Source of the DNA: Chelatococcus asaccharovorans
GTDB lineage: Bacteria > Pseudomonadota > Alphaproteobacteria > Rhizobiales > Beijerinckiaceae
Assembly: GCF_003201475.1 (NCBI RefSeq)
Contig: NZ_QJJK01000011.1
Location: 124,001-188,000, forward strand
Length of the DNA stretch: 64,000 nt
Reading direction: 5' to 3'
Position numbers and translations under genes: made by a program. The notes under the pieces are model-generated. The model saw nothing but the letters and a program-made list of their open reading frames with translations, searched no databases and was not told the origin of the DNA. Each line of letters opens with the position of its first letter. Positions within the stretch are counted from its first letter, which is position 1. Below are positions 9,914 to 18,817 of this stretch, piece after piece.

Positions 9914-10327
9914 TCAGCCGATGGCATCCAAACCCGCACGGGCAGCAGCGATATCGGTCTCCGCGTCGCCGCCGCTGACGCCGATGCCGCCGGCGACGGC
10001 GTCCTCGATCGCGATCGGCAATCCGCCCGGCAAGGGCGACAGCCGGCCGCCGAACTGGATATTGGCCCCGAACCCCGGCTGGCCGGGCTGTACGACGGCG
10101 GCGAGCTCATGGGTCGCACGCCGGTGCGCGGCCGCCGTCCAGGCCTTGTTGACGGCCATCTCGACGGTCGTCTGCCGGGCATTATCGTCGCGCAGCAGCA
10201 CAAGCGGCGTACCGCTCGCGTCGGTCACGCAGACCGCTAGCGCATGGCCGCGCGCGGCGCCCACGTCCAGCGCCGCCGTTGCCGCCTTCAGGGCTTCCGC
10301 CGTCTCGATGCTCAGGATCTGTCGCAT
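9914..10327 (-). CDS. GlcG/HbpS family heme-binding-like protein
   Basis: The 137-residue protein has the GlcG/HbpS (DUF336) fold. An N-terminal helix is followed by VCVTDASGTPLVLLRDD, then NKAWTAAAHRRAT, and finally GGLPIAIEDAVAGGIGVSGG, the classic glycine-rich end of the family. Members bind heme or small ligands, or accompany glycolate and diol metabolism; the role here is unknown. It lies 10 bp after the ATPase gene of the MalFGK-like importer and is probably its last operon gene. There is no signal peptide. Confidence 0.85.
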   Translation of the reverse strand: MRQILSIETAEALKAATAALDVGAARGHALAVCVTDASGTPLVLLRDDNARQTTVEMAVNKAWTAAAHRRATHELAAVVQPGQPGFGANIQFGGRLSPLPGGLPIAIEDAVAGGIGVSGGDAETDIAAARAGLDAIG

Positions 10328-10337
10328 TGCGATCGCC

Positions 10338-11537
10338 TCAATGGCCGACCGCGAGGCCCGACGCCACGTCGAACCAGCGCGTGCGGCCGGGGTAGGACGC
10401 CTTGAGACCCACGGTCTCGCCGGGCTGGGTCGTGACTTCAGCCGGCAGAAAGGCGGTGACGAGCGTGTCGCCGATATCGGCGCGCATCAGGCAGCGCGAG
10501 CCGAGAAACTCGACGGTCCGCACCACCCCGGTCAACTCGGCCTCGGGGATTGGGCACAGCACGAGATCCTCCGGACGGATGCCGGCGCAGAGCCCGCCGG
10601 GCCCTGCCTTCACGGTCGGCGGAAGCGCAATCGCGACGCCCTGCCCGCGCAACCGGCCGTCACCGATATCGCCGTTCAGGATGTTCATGCCGGGCTCGCC
10701 AAGAAAGCGCGCGACGAACAGATTGGCCGGCCGGTCGTAAAGCTCGCGCGGCGCACCCACTTGCTCGATGCGCCCGGCCGACATCACGGCGATGATGTCC
10801 GAGAGCGTCATCGCCTCGCCCTGGTCATGGGTGACATAGAGCATGGTGGCGCCGAGCCGCTGGTGAAGATCCTTCAGCTCCGAGCGCATCTGCACCCGCA
10901 ATTGCTGGTCGAGGTTGGAGAGCGGCTCGTCGAGGAGATAGATGGTCGGCGTGCGCACCATCGCTCGCCCGAGCGCGACGCGCTGGCGCTGGCCGCCGGA
11001 GATCTCGCGGGGGAAGCGCGCGAGCAGCTTGTCGAGGCCGAGCATCCGCGCGGCGTCCGTCACCTTGCGGGTAACCTCGGTCTCGGTGGTGCGCCTGCGC
11101 TTTGCCCGCAAGGGGAAGGCAATGTTCTCGAAGATCGTGAGATGCGGATAGAGCGCATAGGACTGGAACACCATGGCGATGTCCCGGTCCGCCGGAGGAA
11201 CCGTCGTCACGTCCCTGTCACCGATATAGATGTGGCCCTGGCTCGGCAGTTCGAGCCCGGCGATCATGCTGAGCGTCGTCGACTTCCCGCAGCCGGAAGG
11301 GCCGAGCAACGTCACGAACTGTCCCGGCGCAATGGTGAGGTTGACATCGGCGACCGCCGCGACCGAGCCGAAGCGCTTGGCGACATCGACGAAGCGGACC
11401 GAACGCGCGGACTGGCCCACGGCGCGTGATGCGATATCCTGGCTGTGCACGTTCATTCCTTGGATCTCACCTTGCAGAATTGCGTCTTGCGGAATGTCAT
11501 CCGGCTGGCGGCTGGCGCGGACGGCGGCGGGGGTCAT
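10338..11537 (-). CDS. ABC transporter ATP-binding protein, MalK/UgpC type
   Basis: A sugar-type ATPase with Walker A LLGPSGCGKSTTL, Q-loop FQSYALYPHLT, signature ISGGQRQRVALGRAMVR, Walker B IYLLDEPLSNLD and a C-terminal regulatory TOBE domain containing CAGIRPEDL. The longest start (11537) overlaps the upstream permease stop by four bases. Homology begins only at SVRFVDVAKRFG, so the ATG at 11456, preceded by an AAGGTGAG-like ribosome site, is an alternative. It is the energy-coupling subunit for the two permeases and the binding protein upstream. The substrate is inferred as a sugar, sugar acid or polyol because of the enolase-superfamily and GMC enzymes nearby. Confidence 0.92.
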   Translation of the reverse strand: MTPAAVRASRQPDDIPQDAILQGEIQGMNVHSQDIASRAVGQSARSVRFVDVAKRFGSVAAVADVNLTIAPGQFVTLLGPSGCGKSTTLSMIAGLELPSQGHIYIGDRDVTTVPPADRDIAMVFQSYALYPHLTIFENIAFPLRAKRRRTTETEVTRKVTDAARMLGLDKLLARFPREISGGQRQRVALGRAMVRTPTIYLLDEPLSNLDQQLRVQMRSELKDLHQRLGATMLYVTHDQGEAMTLSDIIAVMSAGRIEQVGAPRELYDRPANLFVARFLGEPGMNILNGDIGDGRLRGQGVAIALPPTVKAGPGGLCAGIRPEDLVLCPIPEAELTGVVRTVEFLGSRCLMRADIGDTLVTAFLPAEVTTQPGETVGLKASYPGRTRWFDVASGLAVGH

Positions 11538-12367
11538 CCCTTCACCGAGCCTTCCGAGAAGCCGCCGATCAGATAACGTCGATAGACGAGGAAGAGGACG
11601 ATCGGCGGTAGCGTGGCGATGACCACCCCGGCCATCAGTGCGCCCCAGTCCCGGCCGTGGAAGCCCTGGAAGAAGATGAGGGCGACCGGCAGCGTCCTGA
11701 GATCAGGCGATTCCACCATCGTTGTCGCCGTGATGTAGTCGTTCCAGGCATAGAGGAAGCCGAAGGCCGCAGCCGCGATCAAGGCCGGGCGCGCCCCGGG
11801 GATGATCACCTTCCACACCGCCTCGAAGCGTGAATAGCCGTCGACGAGTGCGGCCTGTTCCAGCTCGCGCGGCACGGTGGCGAAATGCGCCCGGGTCATC
11901 CACACTGCAAAGGGAATGACATGGGCGGCATAGAGGATCGGCAGAGCGAGCCGCGTGTCGAAGATCCCCAGCCTGACGAAGATCACCTGCGTCGGCAGGA
12001 GCAACGCGTAGCTCGGGATCGACATGACGCCCATGAAGAGGACGAGCAGCGCGCGCTTGGCCGGAACAGGATAGCGCACCAGCGCGTAACCCGCCGTGCC
12101 CCCGACCGCGACCGCAAAGGCGACGGAGACCACCGTGTAGAAGGCGCTGTTGAGGAAGCTCCACTGCACCCCTTCCGCGACGAGGCGCTGGAAATGCATC
12201 AGCGTGGGCTCATCGGGGATGAGACGCGGCGGCACCGCGAAGATGTGGTTGTCCGACTTCAGCGACGTGGACAGGGCCCAGATGATCGGGCCGAGCACGA
12301 CCACCGAGGCCAGGGCCGACGCCGCGAGAAGCGCCGCGCGACCCGTCAGACGCATGCCCTGGTTCAT
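11534..12367 (-). CDS. Carbohydrate ABC transporter permease, MalG/UgpE type
   Basis: A 277-residue permease with six predicted helices and the EAA coupling loop EQAALVDGYSRFEAVWKVI (near 178-196). It overlaps the upstream permease and the downstream ATPase gene by four bases each. It forms the channel with its MalF-type partner. Confidence 0.92.
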   Translation of the reverse strand: MNQGMRLTGRAALLAASALASVVVLGPIIWALSTSLKSDNHIFAVPPRLIPDEPTLMHFQRLVAEGVQWSFLNSAFYTVVSVAFAVAVGGTAGYALVRYPVPAKRALLVLFMGVMSIPSYALLLPTQVIFVRLGIFDTRLALPILYAAHVIPFAVWMTRAHFATVPRELEQAALVDGYSRFEAVWKVIIPGARPALIAAAAFGFLYAWNDYITATTMVESPDLRTLPVALIFFQGFHGRDWGALMAGVVIATLPPIVLFLVYRRYLIGGFSEGSVKG

Positions 12368-13293
12368 CCCTCACCGCCCTTCTTGTTGCCGAGGAGTTGG
12401 ACATAGCCAACGATGAGCACGAGATTGATCAGGAACATCACCACCGCGATGGCATTGCCGCGTCCCTGGTCGAGTTCGACGAAACCGGTGAGATAGAGCT
12501 GGTAGGCGAGCGTCGTCGTGGAATGGATCGGCCCGCCCGAGGTCAGCCCGATGATGACCTGGACCTCGTTGAAATAGCTGATCGTCAGCATCGACAGGAC
12601 GATGAGGATCGACGGCGCGAGCAGCGGCACGGTGATGCGCGAGAAGCGCTCCATCGCCGTCAGCCCGTCGACAGCGGCCGCCTTGTAGAGATCCTTCGGT
12701 ATCTGGCCGAGGCCCGCCGTCAGGATGATGGCGGCGAAGGCGAAGGTCCGCCACACCGCGACCGCGATCACCGTCGGCATCGCCCAGGTCGGGTTGGACA
12801 GGAGATTGGCGGGCGGCATGCCGAATGTGGCGAGGATGGAGGCAAACAGACCTCCCGGTGACGGCAGCAGAATCCATTTCCACAACAGCGCGACGACGAT
12901 CGGGCTCATCGCCCACGGCACCAGCAGGATTGTGAGCAGGATGCGGCCGCGCGCGCCGAGCTCGCGCACCGCCAGCGCCGCGAGCAGCGCCAGCGGAACG
13001 GCGAGCGCCAGCGCCCCGAAAGTAAAGATGAGCGACCGGCCAATCGCCTCCCAGGTGAGGGGGTCCGCAAAAAGAGACCTGAAATTGTCGAGCCCTGCAA
13101 AACCTTCGTCGCCGAAGAAGAAGATCTTGCGCAGGCTCGAATAGAAGCCGAAGAACGCCGGCAATATATTGACGGCGATGACGACGAGCACCGCCGGACC
13201 GACCAGCGTCGTCCCGACGCGGCGCCCGGCGCGCGCCGCATCTTCGATCGACCGGGTGAAAGGCGTCGTACCAGACGCTGGAACGCTGACCAT
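12364..13293 (-). CDS. Carbohydrate ABC transporter permease, MalF/UgpA type
   Basis: A 309-residue permease with an N-terminal cytoplasmic stretch, six membrane helices and the EAA loop YKAAAVDGLTAMERFSRITV. It follows the solute-binding protein gene by 13 bp and overlaps the next permease by four bases, so the four genes form one operon. Confidence 0.92.
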   Translation of the reverse strand: MVSVPASGTTPFTRSIEDAARAGRRVGTTLVGPAVLVVIAVNILPAFFGFYSSLRKIFFFGDEGFAGLDNFRSLFADPLTWEAIGRSLIFTFGALALAVPLALLAALAVRELGARGRILLTILLVPWAMSPIVVALLWKWILLPSPGGLFASILATFGMPPANLLSNPTWAMPTVIAVAVWRTFAFAAIILTAGLGQIPKDLYKAAAVDGLTAMERFSRITVPLLAPSILIVLSMLTISYFNEVQVIIGLTSGGPIHSTTTLAYQLYLTGFVELDQGRGNAIAVVMFLINLVLIVGYVQLLGNKKGGEG

Positions 13294-13306
13294 CTGTCGT
13301 GGTTTC

Positions 13307-14608
13307 CTACCAGTTGAGCGTCGTCTTGGCGCGCGCGAGGATCACCTCGACCTTCTCGTCCGTGCCGATGATCTCCTGCAGAGACGTATTGAGCACCGAG
13401 AAAATCTTAGTGATATCCGGCACGCGCTGCGGGAAGACGAAAGCGCCCTTGCCCGACAGAAGCTCGTAGAAATTCCGCGTGACGGCGGCCTCGGGCTTCT
13501 CGAACCACGGATCCTTCATGACGGAGCGTCGATCGGGAATGAGGCCCGCGTCCTTGGCCCAGCGCATCGAGGCGGCGGGTGTGTACAGCGATTCGAGGAA
13601 GGCGGCCGCCGCCTCCTTGTTCTGCGAGGTGGCGGCGAGGCCAACCGTCCAGTAAGGCCCAAGGAGCACGGCCGGCGGGCGCCCACCGAAGGACGGCCAG
13701 GCGGAAACGGCGAGTTCCTTCGGGTCGTAGCCGGCCGCGATCTTCTGATATTGCTGAAAGCGCGGCGCAAAAGCCTGCGCCATGGCGAAGCGGCCGGCGG
13801 CGAACTGGTCCTGGATGTCGTCGCCCATCGCGTTCAGCAGGGTCTTCGACACCGCGCCCTTGGCCACAAGCGCGCGCACCACATTCGCCGTCTCGATCGC
13901 CTGCGGGCCGGTGAGATTGAGGCGCCCCGTCGTCTTGTCGAAGATCTCCGGGCCGAAGCCCGACATGATGTTGATGAAGGCCGAGACGCTGTTGTCGCTC
14001 GTCGGCAGGCCGAAGCCGATGCGATCCCCCTTCGTGAGCTTGGCAGCGGCATCCGTGAAGGTCTCCCAGGCGAGCGGCGGCGCGTCGAGGCCGATCTCGC
14101 GCAGAGTGTCCTTGCGATAGAAGATGATCTGCGCGGGCGATGGCCAGATCGGCAACGACACGCGCTTGCCGTCGAAGACCGACTTCTGCGTGAAGACCTC
14201 GAACATGTCCGGCAGCGCATCGCGCTTGAAGTCCGGCGTCAGCACCTCGTTCAGGTCCGCAAGCCCTTTGCGGTCGACGACGAGGCTGAGGAAGGTGTCG
14301 CGCAGCCACACAAGATCCGGCGCACGCTTCTGCGCGACCGCGGCCACGAATTTTGTTTCGAGTTCCTGGAAAGGCTGCGGCTCGACGACGACCTTGACCT
14401 TGTTCTTCGCCTCGAATTCATCGATCAGCGTCTTGAAGACCTTCTCGCGCGGCGACTGTCCTTCCGCGCTCATGAAGGTCCAGATGCGGACGGTGCCCGC
14501 GCCCTGCGCAAAGCCCGACCGCGCAATGAACGGCATCGCGACACCCGCCGCGAGACCGCCCTTGAGTGCCGATCGACGATCGATCAGCCTGGATCCTGTG
14601 CCTGCCAT
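13307..14608 (-). CDS. Extracellular solute-binding protein, family 1, Tat-type signal
   Basis: A 433-residue binding protein of the MalE/UgpB class. The N-terminus has a twin-arginine motif, DRRSALKGGLA, then a hydrophobic stretch and a cleavage site near ARSGFAQGAG, so it is probably exported folded by the Tat system. The body shows IDEFEAKNKVKVVVEPQPFQ and ADLNEVLTPDF. It is the first gene of the importer operon. An 11-bp sequence 35 bp before the start codon is repeated at the GntR promoter, suggesting GntR control. Confidence 0.9.
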   Translation of the reverse strand: MAGTGSRLIDRRSALKGGLAAGVAMPFIARSGFAQGAGTVRIWTFMSAEGQSPREKVFKTLIDEFEAKNKVKVVVEPQPFQELETKFVAAVAQKRAPDLVWLRDTFLSLVVDRKGLADLNEVLTPDFKRDALPDMFEVFTQKSVFDGKRVSLPIWPSPAQIIFYRKDTLREIGLDAPPLAWETFTDAAAKLTKGDRIGFGLPTSDNSVSAFINIMSGFGPEIFDKTTGRLNLTGPQAIETANVVRALVAKGAVSKTLLNAMGDDIQDQFAAGRFAMAQAFAPRFQQYQKIAAGYDPKELAVSAWPSFGGRPPAVLLGPYWTVGLAATSQNKEAAAAFLESLYTPAASMRWAKDAGLIPDRRSVMKDPWFEKPEAAVTRNFYELLSGKGAFVFPQRVPDITKIFSVLNTSLQEIIGTDEKVEVILARAKTTLNW

Positions 14609-14643
14609 ATCCCCATATCCTCCCTGACGGACAGATTCTCGTC

Positions 14644-14654
14644 CTGTCTGACTA
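14644..14654 (-). promoter_or_regulatory. Candidate GntR operator upstream of the solute-binding protein gene
   Basis: The minus-strand sequence TAGTCAGACAG is identical to the one at 15414-15424 in the divergent promoter of the GntR gene. It contains the GTC-N-GAC hyphenated dyad common to GntR/FCD operators. It lies 36 bp upstream of the start of the importer operon and downstream of the gntR stop codon. Confidence 0.55.
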
Positions 14655-14680
14655 CTTTTCTGAGCGCCGATCCGGCTCGC

Positions 14681-15379
14681 CTACAGGCGCAGTGTTCCGA
14701 GAAAGCGCGCCCGGCCGTTCAACAGATGGCGGCGAATCGCAAAGCGTGCCTGGTCGGGCTTGCGTTCGGCGATCGCCTTGATGATCTCGCCATGCTCCGC
14801 CGCGATGATTTCGCGGCGCTCGCTGAGCGTGAGAATGCCGCGTTCACGCGTCTGCCCGCTCCAGCGAAAGATGTGATTGGCCAGTGCGCCCACGCCGTCC
14901 AGGAGCTTCAGGTTGTGCGCCGCGACGGCAATGGACCGATGAAATTCCGCGTCCTCCGCCTGGCCGTGCTCGCTTTCGAGCGTCGCCATCAAGGCCTCCT
15001 GCGCGGCATGAATGCGCGCGAGATCAGCGTCGTCGCGCCGCTCTGCCGCCAGCGCCGCGACCTCGCTCTCGAGCGCGACGCGGAACTCGTGCCAGTCGAT
15101 GAGATCCTGGACCGAATCGATCGCCGAGAGGCGTACGAGCTCCGCCGGCAGCGCCTTTGCCGTGTAGGTGCCGGAGCCGCGGCGCGAGACCGCCCGCCCC
15201 TCCGCCCTCAGGCGCGCCAATGCTTCCCGGATGCTGGCACGCGAGAGGCCGAAACGTTCCACGAACTCACTCTCCGACGGCAGACGACTACCCTCGGGCA
15301 CGTTCTCACGGTCGATGTAGGCGACGAGATGCCTGTAGGCCGCATCGACCCGGCTCTCCTGCTCGCTGATATCGGACAT
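14681..15379 (-). CDS. GntR family regulator, FadR/FCD subfamily
   Basis: A 232-residue regulator with an N-terminal winged helix (RLPSESEFVERFGLSRASIREALARL, given here as the region 28-55). A C-terminal all-helical FCD ligand domain has metal-type histidines in DAEFHRSI, EHGEII and RRHL. It lies between the importer operon and the divergent enolase-superfamily gene. Two identical 11-bp sites flank it, one before each transcription unit, so it is the likely local repressor. The effector is probably the transported substrate or its dehydration product. Confidence 0.9.
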   Translation of the reverse strand: MSDISEQESRVDAAYRHLVAYIDRENVPEGSRLPSESEFVERFGLSRASIREALARLRAEGRAVSRRGSGTYTAKALPAELVRLSAIDSVQDLIDWHEFRVALESEVAALAAERRDDADLARIHAAQEALMATLESEHGQAEDAEFHRSIAVAAHNLKLLDGVGALANHIFRWSGQTRERGILTLSERREIIAAEHGEIIKAIAERKPDQARFAIRRHLLNGRARFLGTLRL

Positions 15380-15413
15380 TGACGCGCTCCAAGTTATCGG
15401 ACTACAACGATAC

Positions 15414-15424
15414 TAGTCAGACAG
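15414..15424 (+). promoter_or_regulatory. Candidate GntR operator in the divergent promoter region
   Basis: TAGTCAGACAG lies in the 107-bp gap between the gntR start (15379) and the enolase-superfamily gene (15487). The same 11 bases occur in the opposite orientation before the importer operon at 14644-14654. Confidence 0.55.
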
Positions 15425-15486
15425 ATCGGCGTTGACAAGTGCCTTTGCACAGAACCGACAAACGCCGCGGACGGAGACCGCCCACC

Positions 15487-16689
15487 ATGAGCACACCGAC
15501 GGCAGCACGGCCAGGCAGCCGCATCACACGCGTCGAGATTCACGAATTTGAGTATATGGTCGAAGGCCTTGGCCGTGATGCCAGCGGCAACCGCTGCGTC
15601 ATGAAGGGCGCCACCAGCGCGGTGCCGTCCTTCGCGCTGTCGATTGAAACCGCCGACGGCCAGCGGGGCGAATATTGCACCGCGCATAGCGGCAAGAACG
15701 GCGTTCTTGTCGGACAGGTTCGCGGCCTCGCCGCGCATATCCTGGGTGAGGATGCCGAGGCGCGCGAGGCCATCTACAACAAGCTCAAGCGCATGCACCG
15801 GCATTTCATGGCGGTCGGACATTCCGCGCTCGATATCGCGCTGTGGGATCTTGCCGGCAAATCGGTCGGCAAGCCGGTCTGGCGGCTGCTCGGCGGCTAT
15901 CGCACCCGCCTGCCCACCTATGCGAGCACGCTCAACGGCGGGCGCGCCGGCATCCTGGACAGCAAGGAGGCCTATGCCGATTTTGCCGAGGAATGCCTGG
16001 AGCTCGGCTTCCGCGGCTACAAGATCCATGGCTGGGGCGAAGGCGACCGGCACGAGGAGGCGGCGAACCTGCTCCACTGCGCGGCGCGCGTCGGCGACAA
16101 GATGACGTTGATGTATGACGCCGCCAGCGAGCTCAAGACCTTCGCCGACGCCATCTATGTCGGCAAGGCCTGTGACGAGGGCAACTACTACTGGTACGAG
16201 GACCCGTTCATGGACGCCGGCTGGTCACCCCATGCCGCGCGCCAGCTCAAGGAGCACGTGAAGACGCCGCTGCTGCTGACCGAGCATGTGCGGGGGCTTG
16301 AGGCCAAGGTGCCGTGGCTGACCGATCGCGCCACGGATTTCATCCGCACCGATCCCGATTACGACATGGGCATCACCGGTGCCATGAAGATCGCCCATCT
16401 CGCCGAGGCCTTCGGGCTCGATTGCGAGATCCACGCCGCCGGCCCGTCGCAGCGCCATTGCATGGCGGCGATGCGCAACAGCAACTGGTACGAGCTGTCG
16501 CTGGTCGCGCCGGGCGTGCGCAACCCCATGCCGCCCGTTTTCGGTTCCGGCTACAGCGACGAGCTGGAGGCGATCGGCGCGGATGGCTGCATGCCCGTCC
16601 CCGAAGGCCCCGGCCTCGGCGTCGATTACGACTGGGACTACATCGCCCGGCACCGCAAGGCGCTCCACGTCTTCACGCCTGAGGGCTGA
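15487..16689 (+). CDS. Mandelate racemase/muconate lactonizing enzyme family protein (probable acid-sugar dehydratase)
   Basis: A 400-residue enolase-superfamily enzyme. The N-terminal capping domain runs to about residue 135. The barrel then shows YKIHGWGEG, with a KxH pair on the second strand, the metal ligands MYDAASEL, WYEDPF and LLTEHV, and a late CEIHAAGPSQRH histidine. This set fits acid-sugar dehydratases or racemases; the exact substrate cannot be read from sequence. The start was placed at ATG 15487 rather than the longer 15439 reading. It is divergent from gntR and 58 bp before the GMC oxidoreductase gene, suggesting a two-step oxidation and dehydration route. Confidence 0.85.
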   Translation: MSTPTAARPGSRITRVEIHEFEYMVEGLGRDASGNRCVMKGATSAVPSFALSIETADGQRGEYCTAHSGKNGVLVGQVRGLAAHILGEDAEAREAIYNKLKRMHRHFMAVGHSALDIALWDLAGKSVGKPVWRLLGGYRTRLPTYASTLNGGRAGILDSKEAYADFAEECLELGFRGYKIHGWGEGDRHEEAANLLHCAARVGDKMTLMYDAASELKTFADAIYVGKACDEGNYYWYEDPFMDAGWSPHAARQLKEHVKTPLLLTEHVRGLEAKVPWLTDRATDFIRTDPDYDMGITGAMKIAHLAEAFGLDCEIHAAGPSQRHCMAAMRNSNWYELSLVAPGVRNPMPPVFGSGYSDELEAIGADGCMPVPEGPGLGVDYDWDYIARHRKALHVFTPEG

Positions 16690-16747
16690 AGACGTCGCCG
16701 AGGCGTGACCGCCGCGTACGAAAGACCAGGTTCCTCAAGAGCACATC

Positions 16748-18478
16748 ATGACGCAGCATTGGGACTTCATCATCGTCGGCGGCGGCTCCGCCGGCTGTGT
16801 CCTCGCCAATCGCCTGTCGGCCCGGAGCGCCAACCAGGTGCTCCTGCTCGAGGCGGGCGAGGACCATCTTCCCGGCCAGGAGCCGGACGAAATCAAGGAC
16901 GTCTATCCCTATCGGGCCGCCTTCAACGCCAATTATCAATGGCAGGGCCTGAAAGCCTATTTCGAGCCCGTGCCGCACAACGACCCACGCCGGCCGCCGC
17001 TGAAGCCCTACGGCCAGGCGCGCGTCATGGGCGGCGGCTCGACCATCAACGGCGAGCTCGGCAATCGCGGCACGCCGGACGACTATGACGAATGGGCGGA
17101 GCTTGGCGCAGCCGGCTGGGACTGGGCCTCGGTCCTGCCCTATTTCCGCAAGCTCGAAACCGACCTCGACTATACCGGCCCGCTCCACGGCACGGATGGC
17201 CCCATCACCATCAGCCGCGTGCCCGAGGCGGTCTGGCCGGGCTTTACGAAGGCCGCGGCGGGCGCCTTCAAACGGCTGGGCTATCGCAATATCGAGGACC
17301 AGAACGGCTGCTTTGACGACGGCTGGTTCCCCATGGCCCTGACGACCGACCGCAAGCAGCGCCGGTCGGCGGCCATGGGCTATCTCGACGCGGCGACCCG
17401 CGCCCGCCGGAACCTGACGATCCGCGCGCGCGCCGTCGTCTCGCGCATCGTGATGGAAGACGGCCGCGCAGTCGGCGTCGAGGTCAATGGCGAGATCGTT
17501 CGTGGCCGGGAGATCATCCTCGCGGCCGGGGCGTTGCGCTCGCCGGCGATTCTGCTGAGGGCCGGCATCGGCCCCGCCGCCGATCTGCGCGCCACAGGCA
17601 TCCCCGTCGTCCATGACCTGCCCGGCGTCGGCGCCAACCTGCAGGAACATCCGTCGATGTCGATGTCGGCCTGGATCAAACCCGGCGCGCGCATGGGCGA
17701 GACCCCGCGCCGCCATGTGCAGATGGCGTTGCGCTACACCTCGGACATGCCGGATGCGCCCGCCAACGACATGTTCACCGTCGTCGTCGCGAAATCCGCC
17801 TGGCACCCCATCGGCCGGCGGATCGGCTCGCTGTTCAGCTGGATCAACAAGCCCTATAGCCAGGGCTGGGTGAAGCTGACCTCGCCCGATCCCAATGTCT
17901 ATCCGGAAGTCGCCTTCCAGCTCTTGACGGACCCACGCGACCTCACGCGCATGAAAGCCGTCTTCCGCCGGATGGCGGCGGTCTTCGCGACGCCGGAGAT
18001 GCGGGTGGCCGCGCTCGACCCCTTCGCCTCAACCCATGGGGCCATGGCCGCGCTTGTCGGACAGATCAGCGCCCGCAACTGGCTGATGACCATCGGCCCC
18101 GCGCTCCTCACCGACGGGCCGGCGGCGCTACGCCGGCAGGTCATAGAGCGGCTCTTGGCGCCCGGCCCGGCGCTCGCGGCGGTTCTGGCGGACGACGACC
18201 TCCTGGAGGCCACCGTCCGCAAACACACCATCGGCGGCTGGCACGCCTCCGGCACCTGCCGCATGGGCGATCCCGGCGATCCGCTGGCGGTGGTCGACGC
18301 GAGCACGGGGCGCGTCATCGGTGTCGAGGGCTTAAGCGTTGTCGACGCCTCGGTGATGCCGACCGTGCCCCGCGCCAACACCAACCTGCCGACCATCATG
18401 ATCGCCGAGAAGATGGCCAACCAGATCCTGGCGCGCCACCAGAGCGACAAGGCCCGGAGCTACCAGCTGTCGGCTTGA
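16748..18478 (+). CDS. GMC family FAD-dependent oxidoreductase (choline dehydrogenase-like)
   Basis: A 576-residue flavoenzyme with an N-terminal ADP-binding motif VGGGSAGCVLANRLS, the GMC signature region ARVMGGGSTINGELGNRG, a second signature near GALRSPAILLRAGIGPA, and the catalytic histidine and asparagine in GGWHASGTCRMG and RANTNLPTIMIAEK. The family oxidises alcohols such as choline, glucose or polyols. It follows the enolase-superfamily gene and may act on the same substrate. There is no signal peptide. It is followed by a repeat-filled gap. Confidence 0.88.
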   Translation: MTQHWDFIIVGGGSAGCVLANRLSARSANQVLLLEAGEDHLPGQEPDEIKDVYPYRAAFNANYQWQGLKAYFEPVPHNDPRRPPLKPYGQARVMGGGSTINGELGNRGTPDDYDEWAELGAAGWDWASVLPYFRKLETDLDYTGPLHGTDGPITISRVPEAVWPGFTKAAAGAFKRLGYRNIEDQNGCFDDGWFPMALTTDRKQRRSAAMGYLDAATRARRNLTIRARAVVSRIVMEDGRAVGVEVNGEIVRGREIILAAGALRSPAILLRAGIGPAADLRATGIPVVHDLPGVGANLQEHPSMSMSAWIKPGARMGETPRRHVQMALRYTSDMPDAPANDMFTVVVAKSAWHPIGRRIGSLFSWINKPYSQGWVKLTSPDPNVYPEVAFQLLTDPRDLTRMKAVFRRMAAVFATPEMRVAALDPFASTHGAMAALVGQISARNWLMTIGPALLTDGPAALRRQVIERLLAPGPALAAVLADDDLLEATVRKHTIGGWHASGTCRMGDPGDPLAVVDASTGRVIGVEGLSVVDASVMPTVPRANTNLPTIMIAEKMANQILARHQSDKARSYQLSA

Positions 18479-18534
18479 GGCGGGTGATCGTCCGCTCCGA
18501 TTGAGGGGATGACACGAGGGAGCAGTCGCGCCGA

Positions 18535-18592
18535 TCCCTCCCCCTCGGGGAGGGTGGCCTCGCGTCAGCGAGGTCGGGTGGGGTAACCCGGC
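18535..18592 (+). repeat. Intergenic palindromic repeat, family B
   Basis: A compact hairpin unit (CCCTCCCCCTCGGGGAGGG, then TGGCCTCGCG, CAGCGAGGTCGGGTGGGG) with near-perfect internal complementarity. The same unit occurs at 29957-30012 and, in inverse orientation and shortened, at 30071-30117. It is non-coding and of REP/RPE type. Confidence 0.75.
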
Positions 18593-18627
18593 CACAACGC
18601 TGAAGTTAGGCCAGCACGAGAACCTCC

Positions 18628-18769
18628 GTGTCATCCCCGGCGGTGGCCAAAGGCCGCCGGGAAGGGGATCCATGGGAGAAGATCCATGAGAAGAGGATCC
18701 ATGAAGCTCGGCGCGCTCGATCTCTGGATCCCCTTCCCGGGCTGCTGCGCAGCCCGCCGGGGATGACAC
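18628..18769. repeat. Large inverted intergenic repeat, family A
   Basis: The outer arms GTGTCATCCCCGGCGG (18628-18643) and CCGCCGGGGATGACAC (18754-18769) are perfect inverted copies. Inside, each arm continues with a secondary hairpin and a GGATCC-containing segment (GGGAAGGGGATCCA against TGGATCCCCTTCCC). Variants occur at 21259-21376, 29887-30210 and 36968-37113. With the family B unit it fills the gap 18479-18817, which holds no gene. Confidence 0.8.
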
Positions 18770-18817
18770 GAGCGCGAGAATGCGCCCTCAAGTTGAATGT
18801 CGATTGATCCTCGCCGC

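Noticed and set aside
13169-15382. 737-residue plus-strand frame
   Set aside because: It is antisense to the solute-binding protein and GntR genes, whose products show clear family motifs.
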